Positions 23,044-28,802 of a stretch of DNA of 28,802 bases are shown here, one piece after another. How positions within the stretch are numbered: position 1 is the first letter of the stretch; every line of letters starts with the position of its first letter. The translations under genes and the position numbers were made by a program. Origin of the DNA: an uncultured Lachnospiraceae bacterium (GTDB lineage Bacteria > Bacillota > Clostridia > Lachnospirales > Lachnospiraceae); contig CAJTXH010000023.1 in the NCBI GenBank assembly GCA_910580005.1, positions 1-28,802 on the forward strand, read 5' to 3'. Under the pieces are notes generated by a model. That model worked only from the letters and a program-made list of their open reading frames with translations. It ran no database searches and was not told the origin of the DNA.

Positions 23044-23979
23044 TTAATAAGTGTTTATTTCAATTCCATAATCATCAAATTCTTCTTTATAAATATCTTC
23101 TTTTGATGAAGGCACAGTAATGCTTTCTAAATCATTTACCCCATCAAGCATGTCAAACTTAATTCCTGTTATTCCCTCTGGTAATTTTAATATCTTGATG
23201 CCAGTGTCATAAAAAGCCCTGTCACCAATTACTATTAATCCATCTGGCAATTCAAGGTTTTTAATAGCATTGCAGCCCCAGAAGGCTTCCTCATTAATAG
23301 TAGTTATACTTTGAGGAAGTTTAATATCTGTAAGATTTGTACAATTAGTAAACATACCCTGTCCAATAAAGGACAGCCCATCTTCCAGATTGCATTCTTT
23401 AAGGGCTTCACAATCTGAAAATATCTCTGTCCCCATACTTTCTACAGTTTTAGGTATAAAAATATATTCAAGGGAATAGCAGTTACTAAAAGCATGTTCC
23501 GAAATACTTGTTAAAGAGCCAGTGCCTTTGGCTTCTTTTAAATTAGAACAGCTGCCAAAAGCATCCTCCCCAATTTTCTTTACAGTATTGCCCAGATTAA
23601 TAGTTTCCAATGTATCACATGAATAAAATGCATTGTCTTCAATTTCTGTTATATTAGAACCTGCTGTAAAATTTACAAGACTTAAATCAGACTCAAACGC
23701 ACTGCTTATAATTTTTGTAACAGGGTAATCTTTATTTTCATAACTAATCTTATCTGGAATATCTATATTTTCTACATCTAAATCGCAGTGGCCTGCCACA
23801 GCAGCATTCTTGTCATTTATCTGGTAGCTTACACCACCAGCCTCCAGAAAGCCAGTATCTATGTTATATGTCACCTGCACAGTATCTGTGCTTTTATTAT
23901 TATCTTCTTCTTTTGCGCATCCTGCAAAAAATACCATGCATAATACCAATAAATATATATAACAATATTTTCTTCCCAT
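23044..23979 (-). CDS. BspA-type leucine-rich repeat lipoprotein
   Basis: A 311-residue lipoprotein. A signal peptide ends in the lipobox FAGC (C21), followed by an acidic linker, a short strand-rich domain (35-80), and about eight LRR_5 (BspA-type) repeats of 22-23 residues from about 85 to 300. Typical units are AFYSCDTLETINLGNTVKKI, AFGSCSNLKEAKG and AFWGCNAIKNLELPDGLIVI. Such proteins sit on the outer surface and often bind host or matrix molecules; the partner here is unknown. It reads in the same direction as the secreted protein gene upstream (24131-25504), separated by a strong hairpin, and is the second surface gene in this locus. GGGGAAAA precedes the ATG. Confidence 0.87.
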   Translation of the reverse strand: MGRKYCYIYLLVLCMVFFAGCAKEEDNNKSTDTVQVTYNIDTGFLEAGGVSYQINDKNAAVAGHCDLDVENIDIPDKISYENKDYPVTKIISSAFESDLSLVNFTAGSNITEIEDNAFYSCDTLETINLGNTVKKIGEDAFGSCSNLKEAKGTGSLTSISEHAFSNCYSLEYIFIPKTVESMGTEIFSDCEALKECNLEDGLSFIGQGMFTNCTNLTDIKLPQSITTINEEAFWGCNAIKNLELPDGLIVIGDRAFYDTGIKILKLPEGITGIKFDMLDGVNDLESITVPSSKEDIYKEEFDDYGIEINTY

Positions 23980-24029
23980 TTAATTTTCCCCGTTTCTGTA
24001 TAATCTTGTTATTGCCTGTTTAAAGCACA

Positions 24030-24062
24030 TCAGGAGAGAACCGTTTTAACAATCCTCTCCTG
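24030..24062 (-). terminator. Hairpin after the secreted protein gene
   Basis: TCAGGAGAG (24030-24038) pairs with CTCTCCTGA (24054-24062). On the minus-strand RNA the inner bases can continue the stem through G-U pairs. It lies about 70 bases past the stop of the secreted protein gene. No strong T-run follows, so it may also protect the mRNA end. Confidence 0.55.
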
Positions 24063-24130
24063 AATACAAAATCCTGATAAATTCAAAATATAATATTATC
24101 TTAATACTGCAAAATTATACCAAGTAGTTA

Positions 24131-25504
24131 TTATTTTGCCTGTTCAGCCTTTGGCTGCGCAACTGTATGAAATTCTTTCCAAGCTGAAGCCCACTGTTTC
24201 TTAGTTTTATCACCAGAAATGCGGATCCATATCTTGTTGCCATCACTTAATTTCTTAAGAGTTGCATTCTTAGCAGCTTTAATAGTTTTGCTTCCGGTTA
24301 CAACACCTTTATCATTTGGTGCAGGTGTTGTAGAACTTATAACATAGTCAATAGCATAGCCTGCTTTATTATCAATCACAAGCCCGCCATTAGCAACACC
24401 CTTTTTATCAGCAGTATATTTAACTTCAATAGAAGCCTCTGATACTGCTGAAGATGATACTTTAAACTTCATTGCACTCTTTGTTGAAGGGGATGTCGCA
24501 CCACTCGCATCAATATCTGATGTAACTTCCTGTGGCTTCTGGATTGCTACACGTGTCCATTTAGAAGCAGCCTTTCCTTTGCCATCAGTTTTTGCTGCTA
24601 CACGTACTTCTAATGTTGCGTTTTCAGGTAAAGTAATATCACTTTTTCCATCTTCAGTTTTAAATACTTGCGGTTTAAATAAATCACCAACAGGTACAGT
24701 CTTTCCAACAATTGCTGTATTGTCGGTAGTACCTGAAATGCTATCACCAACAGTACGTACTTCTACACCAGCTTTAACCTTTACTGTACCTTTTACATAA
24801 TCTACATTAACTGCTGGTCCATTAGCCTGTTTTGGAATACTAAGTTTTGCCTGTTTACTAGGAAACTGTCCTATAGTTACTAATGTTGCATCTTTTCCGT
24901 TCTTTTTATCATCTGTTAAGTCTTTAATGGTTTTTATATTTTTTTTATCTGTTGTATCATATTCATTTCCTGGCACACACCAGTATTTTGTAGCTCCCTG
25001 GTACTGTAAAGTTTCGTTAATATAGAATTTCTTTTCACCCTTATTATCTTGAGAAAAATGTCCAAGTCCATATGCTTCAACATTTGTAGTAGCTGTACCA
25101 TTAACTTTAAAAACTACTTCACCTGTACCAGAATTAAGTTCAGCTTTAAGTGTCTTTGGTGCAGCATCAATCTTAACAAAAACTGGTATCTCATCTTTAT
25201 CAGTTTTAACTGCCAAATAAGCATCTTTTGTAACATTCATCTTTGATAAATCAACACATGCATCACTGCCCTCATATACATCCCATGCACTTACCTTGGC
25301 TTTGTCCTTATCTGCCCCTTTGGCTATTCCTACCATTATTTCCAAAGTATCATCGTCACTACTATTAACATCTAAGATTGTGTCACCGGAATAAGAAATA
25401 TCACTTACCTGTATTGCTGCTGATGCATCAGAGCCAGCGCCCATCCATGCTGCTGCTGCGAGAGCTGCTAAAGCAGTTCCCTGTACCATTCTCTTAATCT
25501 TCAT
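24131..25504 (-). CDS. Secreted surface protein, unknown family
   Basis: A 457-residue protein with a classic signal peptide (KIKR, hydrophobic AALAAAAWMGAG, likely cleavage after ASA near 29). The mature part is rich in Lys, Thr, Ala and Asp, poor in Cys (two), and looks like a chain of beta-rich domains. There is no LPxTG, SLH or other anchor motif. I do not recognise the family; size, composition and leader suggest an abundant S-layer-like or wall-associated protein. AAGGAGG lies 8 bases before the ATG. Its promoter/leader lies within the left inverted repeat (25541-25674) and includes a conserved hairpin. The same leader at the right edge of the window points to a second, oppositely oriented gene of this kind. 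Confidence 0.75.
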   Translation of the reverse strand: MKIKRMVQGTALAALAAAAWMGAGSDASAAIQVSDISYSGDTILDVNSSDDDTLEIMVGIAKGADKDKAKVSAWDVYEGSDACVDLSKMNVTKDAYLAVKTDKDEIPVFVKIDAAPKTLKAELNSGTGEVVFKVNGTATTNVEAYGLGHFSQDNKGEKKFYINETLQYQGATKYWCVPGNEYDTTDKKNIKTIKDLTDDKKNGKDATLVTIGQFPSKQAKLSIPKQANGPAVNVDYVKGTVKVKAGVEVRTVGDSISGTTDNTAIVGKTVPVGDLFKPQVFKTEDGKSDITLPENATLEVRVAAKTDGKGKAASKWTRVAIQKPQEVTSDIDASGATSPSTKSAMKFKVSSSAVSEASIEVKYTADKKGVANGGLVIDNKAGYAIDYVISSTTPAPNDKGVVTGSKTIKAAKNATLKKLSDGNKIWIRISGDKTKKQWASAWKEFHTVAQPKAEQAK

Positions 25505-25540
25505 AATATATACCTCCTTGTAATTACTTTACATGTTTTA

Positions 25541-25674
25541 CGTCCTTGTGTTAATCCATCCATCAGCCAGATACCTGGCATGGATAAAATACTTCTATAT
25601 ATGTATAATATAATAGAAATAGTATCCTTCAAAAAAAAGAGCTATACGGAATATAACTTAAGGGCTGGTTAAAA
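25541..25674 (-). repeat. Left inverted repeat: promoter/leader of the secreted protein gene
   Basis: Read on the minus strand, this 134-base stretch matches 28660-28802 on the plus strand with about 8 mismatches and one 9-base gap (about 94% identity). The roughly 50 bases nearest the gene are identical. It contains A+T-rich promoter-like sequence (TTGAAG and TATTAT 16 bases apart on the minus strand) and a hairpin with ATCCAT/ATGGAT and CCAG/CTGG pairs at 25558-25585. The repeat ends 36 bases before the start codon as far as can be compared, since the window stops in the other copy. Confidence 0.9.
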
Positions 25675-25809
25675 TATAGATATTTGCAAAAAGATGGTAT
25701 TTATGTGGAAGGCTAGATAAAATAAGGATTTGGCGTAGTTTGAAAATTAACTAAAATAAGCCGGAAATGACTGGGAAAAAGAGCGGTTAGCGACAATTAG
25801 TGACAAATA
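25675..25809. other. Gap between left inverted repeat and integrase stop
   Basis: A+T-rich sequence with no gene, terminator or similarity to the region next to the right repeat. The similarity therefore stops sharply at 25674, a clear boundary of the duplicated segment. Confidence 0.5.
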
Positions 25810-26970
25810 TTATACCTGTATTTTGTTTATTTCTGTACGTAGTTCATCAATAGTCCTGTGTCCATAAACAGATTTTTCTATATCATTACCCAGACTGTGT
25901 CCCATTATCAAATGTTTAGATAATTCATCTACTTTGTATTTATCACATAGCCAGGAAAATGTATGGCGGCAGTCATGTGGTGTATGTTTCTTACCAGATA
26001 ATGTTTTGTCAATTCCCAGTTGCTGTAACATGGGATAGAATTTTTTTGCCCGAAATGCAACAGCTTTAAATTTATTAGGATTAAAATTTAGAACATAGGC
26101 AAAGATGGAATTATGTATTGGTACAATTCTTCCTTTACCTGCGTTTGTTTTCACCCCACCTTTAAAATATTTTTCCTTATAGTTTATTTCTATTGTTTCA
26201 AAAGCCTTTATGCGGAAACCGCTATAAACCATAATAAGAATAAACTGTACTGTTTTGTTATCTTTGTTATTCCAGAGGATATCAAGTTCTTCTTGTGTAA
26301 ATGGTTCGCCGCTTTCATCATCATCAGGTATGTTAATTTTGACAAACTCAGAATAATCTTTGTCTATTATATCATTTTCTTTTGCAAATTTGTACATTTG
26401 CCTGAAAAGTGTAACAATAAGCTCAAGGCTTGAATGTTTAAGAGGGCAATGGTCTAATACTCTTTGCAGGTCATATTTGCGAAGTTCTTTAAATTTTTTA
26501 TTATGCAATACAGAACAGTTTTTAAATGCTGCTTTGGTTGAATCTATGGAAGACTGTGAATATTTTTTCTTTTTATTATCTATGTATTTATCTTTAAAGT
26601 ATAATTCAAATAATTCATTAAATGTTATATTTTCATGAACCAGGTCATAAGGGTTTGAATTAAACTTCTGCAATGCATCAAATGCTTTATACCAGTCTTC
26701 GTAATATCCTATAGCCGGTTGTGAAACAGGAGAACCATTATTATGGAACCCTTTTGTGGAAGGGTATGCAGCAAATGGCCTGGAACGGTTACCGGAAAGT
26801 TTTTTAATACATCCGAATCCATTTGGAAGTTTTTTATATTTCCTGCGTTTTCTTGGTTTGTGTTTTTTTTGTTCTGAAGATAAAAAGCTGACGGGGCATC
26901 CGCAGTTCGGACAGGCATATGCTTTGTCAGATACTATGTGGCTACATTCGATACAATTTAGTAATGCCAT
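25810..26970 (-). CDS. Tyrosine recombinase/integrase with N-terminal zinc ribbon
   Basis: A 386-residue site-specific recombinase. Residues 6-23 form a zinc ribbon (C6, C9, C20, C23 in CIEC...CPNC). A very basic stretch follows (36-48), then an arm-type DNA-binding region, a core-binding helical domain (about 112-210) and a catalytic domain with R253 (SGFRIK), K274 or K279, H332/R335/H336 (PHDCRH), H358 (MGH) and nucleophile Y369 (SVYGH). All catalytic residues are present, so it is probably active. AAAGGATGG lies 6 bases before the ATG. It lies between the inverted leader copies, with decayed ImmA-like and XRE-like genes on its upstream side, as in integrative elements of the ICEBs1 type. 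Whether it acts on the flanking repeats is unknown. Confidence 0.93.
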   Translation of the reverse strand: MALLNCIECSHIVSDKAYACPNCGCPVSFLSSEQKKHKPRKRRKYKKLPNGFGCIKKLSGNRSRPFAAYPSTKGFHNNGSPVSQPAIGYYEDWYKAFDALQKFNSNPYDLVHENITFNELFELYFKDKYIDNKKKKYSQSSIDSTKAAFKNCSVLHNKKFKELRKYDLQRVLDHCPLKHSSLELIVTLFRQMYKFAKENDIIDKDYSEFVKINIPDDDESGEPFTQEELDILWNNKDNKTVQFILIMVYSGFRIKAFETIEINYKEKYFKGGVKTNAGKGRIVPIHNSIFAYVLNFNPNKFKAVAFRAKKFYPMLQQLGIDKTLSGKKHTPHDCRHTFSWLCDKYKVDELSKHLIMGHSLGNDIEKSVYGHRTIDELRTEINKIQV

Positions 26971-27377
26971 AAAACACCATCCTTTCTGAAAATAGTAAAA
27001 AGAAATATTTTACAGCATCCTATTTTACCATAAGTTAAAGAAAAGATACAATAATGCCCAAAAGAAAGCCACGTCCGTTTCATGAATTTAGTTATCTTAA
27101 ATGTAAATTATGGCTGCTCAAATAACTTTTATATTTGTGCATACTGCTGGTTTATGAAACAGATGTGACAGAAAGTAAAAGAATATAAAAGGTAACTATT
27201 TAGATACACTTTGGATATAATCAAAAATTTTTTAATGCTGATTATTTTCAATTTTTCCAAAATTTATTGAAAAACAGCTAGATATCTGTTATATAATGGT
27301 ACTTTATCTATAATGATATTTTTTCTACGGTAAGCTGATTTTAATTCACTTATCATAGAGGACAGGCTATGAAAAAA
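26971..27377. other. A+T-rich gap upstream of the integrase
   Basis: No gene was recognised. It holds the integrase promoter region (on the minus strand TTGTAT and TAAAAT 18 bases apart near 27020-27050, weak) and the repeat fragment at 27071-27112. A short ATG frame at 27369 ends after 18 codons. Confidence 0.4.
27071..27112 (+). repeat. Second shortened relative of the hairpin element
   Basis: CACGTCCGTTTCATGAATTT followed by AGTTATCTT and AAATGTAAA parallels 4583-4628 in the same order with small deletions. It keeps the outline of the 22915-22972 element but not its pairing arms. Confidence 0.4.
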
Positions 27378-27831
27378 GTAACCGTTACCGCATCAAATTG
27401 CAAATGTATTACGTCAATTAAATAAAAGTGTGGTGATTGATGGTGAAAGCAATTGATATAAATATGTAACGAAAAAAGAAACACATACATTAAGAAAAGG
27501 AATTATTATGTATACAAATTACCAGGAACTAATCAAAGATTTGTAAAAAAACAGATAAACAAATATAATATACGTGATGCAGAAAATCTTGCTGGATATA
27601 TATTAGAAATATTAGGATATGACAAATTAAAAGGAGCAGTTCCGATAGTCAGCATTGCAAAGGAGTTTGAATTTACAGTATTTAAAGAAAAAAACATAAA
27701 AAACAGCATTTATAGATGCCAGAAAAGAAAAATCTAATGAACAGAACGATGATTTGTCAATAGAAACATCACCTAACAACAACGGTATAGAGCCAGAAAG
27801 TTTAAATAAAGAAATTACAACAAGTCCATAA
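27369..27831 (+). pseudogene. Decayed ImmA/IrrE-like gene and small upstream partner
   Basis: Protein-like stretches occur in changing frames. HQIANVLRQLNKSVVIDGESN (near 27390-27450) ends at a stop. From about 27460 a frame reads to INKYNIRDAENLAGYILEIL, then GAVPIVSIAKEFEFTVFKEKN, which resembles the N-terminus of ImmA/IrrE (M78) metalloproteases (xVDIxKIAxxLGFxVY). After an A-run the frame shifts and continues as AFIDARKEKS...ITTSP to 27831. The HExxH active site is absent. With a nearby recombinase this suggests the remains of an int-immA-immR module. Confidence 0.5.
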
Positions 27832-28036
27832 AGGCAATAATCTTAAGTAATTAATTGAAACAGGGCGGTTGCAAACCCTTTGATAAGCATCAGTTGCCTC
27901 TTGCACAGCTAGTATTAAGGATTAAAACTATAATATGAAACGATAAATATTGAATTTTTTTATAAAATTTTCAAAAAAGTGCTAAATTTTTTTAAATTTA
28001 AGACGAAATACTTTACAAGAGTTATATGTAGTATAG
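27832..28036. other. Non-coding gap
   Basis: A+T-rich sequence with poly-T runs and one small AGGG/CCCT hairpin near 27863. No gene or known RNA was recognised. Confidence 0.4.
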
Positions 28037-28293
28037 ATGAATTTTAAAATGCAGAATTAGCTCAGCAGGCTGGGATAGCCAGTTACTGCGAATGTACCAG
28101 TAGTAAGCCCGGTAATAACAGGGTCTGTTCTTACATAAGCAGTATAACTGCAAAATATATACATACAAAAAGAAATGTTTATATACAATTTATACAAGGT
28201 GCCGTACCACTTTGTAAAATTATGGTATACATTGTTGGATGTAATGGTATATATTTTAGTTATCTGGATTATGCAGGTTTCAGACAGTATTAA
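28037..28293 (+). pseudogene. Possible XRE-type regulator remnant
   Basis: A start at 28037 reads MNFKMQN and then stops. One base away, the frame opens for 80 codons (28051-28290): it begins AELAQQAGIASY, like the first helix of an XRE helix-turn-helix, and continues with SSKPGNNRVCSYIS where such proteins have the KPxxxTxxKI segment. The similarity is by eye and short. A frameshifted ImmR-like repressor fits the neighbouring integrase and ImmA-like remains. Confidence 0.35.
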
Positions 28294-28335
28294 TGAACCA
28301 TTTTTTCAACTAACACTTTTTAATGTAAAAGTTTA

Positions 28336-28665
28336 GTGGCAGAGATGTCAAGTGGCATTGGCATCTGGAGCATATACCTTTTATCTGGTTCAGATATAAG
28401 TTTTGTTATTTATATACACCATAGGGCGTATTGTGCTTTTGCAAGTGAAAGGGCATCATTTGTATTAAAGCAACCAGACATTAAAGAATGGCAGATTAAT
28501 GCAGAAAGCATAATAATATTTATATATATATTGTCTGATATTGAGGGAAAGGTGCAGAACAGTTATATGTCTATATATTATGTTTTGTGTATTGGTTTAT
28601 GGTGTGGGCTTTGCCTGGTATTGCCGCATTCTGGTATCTGTGCTATAGAGGCAGGAAATTTTTAA
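28336..28665 (+). CDS. Doubtful 109-aa hydrophobic ORF
   Basis: An open frame with no recognisable family and no good RBS, preceded by decayed sequence and ending within the right inverted repeat. Another frame over its last part (28550-28676) encodes a Trp-rich membrane helix followed by RGRKF, so either could be the tail of a broken membrane protein gene. I treat it as a probable remnant. Confidence 0.2.
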   Translation: MAEMSSGIGIWSIYLLSGSDISFVIYIHHRAYCAFASERASFVLKQPDIKEWQINAESIIIFIYILSDIEGKVQNSYMSIYYVLCIGLWCGLCLVLPHSGICAIEAGNF

Positions 28666-28802
28666 CCAGCCCTTAAGTTATATTCCGTATAACTCTTTTG
28701 GATGGAGGATATTATTTCTATTATGTAATACATATATAGAAGTATTAGAGGTATTTTATCCATGCCAGGTATCTGGCTGATGGATGGATTAACACAAGGA
28801 CG
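28660..28802 (+). repeat. Right inverted repeat: second copy of the surface-gene leader
   Basis: A 143-base plus-strand copy of the leader at 25541-25674, cut by the window edge. It differs by about 8 bases and a 9-base near-duplication (AGAAGTATT-AGAGGTATT at 28740-28757). The hairpin with ATCCAT/ATGGAT and CCAG/CTGG (28758-28785) and the following bases to GGACG are identical. By analogy, a start codon of a second secreted protein gene should lie about 36 bases beyond the window. Confidence 0.9.

Noticed and set aside
28051..28125. tRNA-like start (TAGCTCAGCAGGC) with possible stems
   Set aside because: The acceptor and T arms do not pair and the anticodon stem has a 9-base loop. The same bases read as LAQQAG in an open frame, so a decayed XRE-like gene explains them better.
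25541..28802. Simple promoter-flip switch
   Set aside because: The promoter-like sequences lie within both repeats, so inversion would leave a copy before each flanking gene. A plain on/off flip is not supported by the sequence.
1..28802. CRISPR arrays, rRNA genes, complete insertion sequences
   Set aside because: No regularly spaced repeats, no rRNA-like sequence and no transposase gene were seen on either strand.

Overview
The window looks like a chromosomal stretch of a low-GC Firmicute, most likely a Lachnospiraceae (Clostridia) species. Supporting this are the A+T-rich, ATA- and AGG-rich codon use, strong AGGAGG-type ribosome binding sites, a PurF of the Fe-S/propeptide type, a glycine/cysteine-rich 'chorion class' small protein, a DUF3881 protein, and DNA-repair radical SAM and DUF4130 genes side by side. 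No rRNA, CRISPR array or convincing tRNA was seen.

Region 1 (1-7053) is a DNA-damage island interrupted by argJ. A membrane-anchored Mrr-type nuclease and a nuclease-XPD/DinG-type helicase form one operon. A radical SAM DNA modification/repair protein and its DUF4130 partner form a second. Each operon has a perfect GAAC-N4-GTTC LexA (SOS) box in its promoter region, so both are probably damage-inducible. argJ lies between them on the opposite strand, with its stop abutting the helicase stop.

Region 2 (7151-20194) is housekeeping: a VanZ-like protein, trpS, aroC, a 65-aa unknown, a Gly/Cys-rich small protein, a GH3 lipoprotein, purF, purB, an HD-GYP-like protein, purA and a class A penicillin-binding protein. 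The trpS and purB leaders share a hairpin whose loop (GCGCTG) is complementary to a CAGCGC placed exactly 16 nt before each start codon. This is a candidate pseudoknot translation switch that I cannot assign to a known class. PurB and PurA act on the same intermediate, adenylosuccinate. The HD-GYP-like gene between them has Cys in place of the His of its HD pair.

Region 3 (20191-23043) starts with a DUF3881 gene that overlaps the PBP stop. It then becomes a repeat-rich accessory zone: a dispersed palindromic repeat family (another copy, inverted, begins the window), a clpX gene fragment, an EamA transporter and a long inverted-repeat hairpin whose shortened relatives lie elsewhere in the window.

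Region 4 (23044-28802) is a surface/mobile region. It has a BspA-type leucine-rich lipoprotein and a secreted surface protein whose promoter/leader (about 134 bp) recurs in inverted orientation at the right edge of the window, about 94% identical. Between the two copies lies an intact zinc-ribbon tyrosine recombinase plus decayed ImmA/IrrE-like and XRE-like genes, the remains of an int-immA-immR type element. A second surface gene probably starts just beyond the window, so this may be a recombinase-linked surface-antigen locus.
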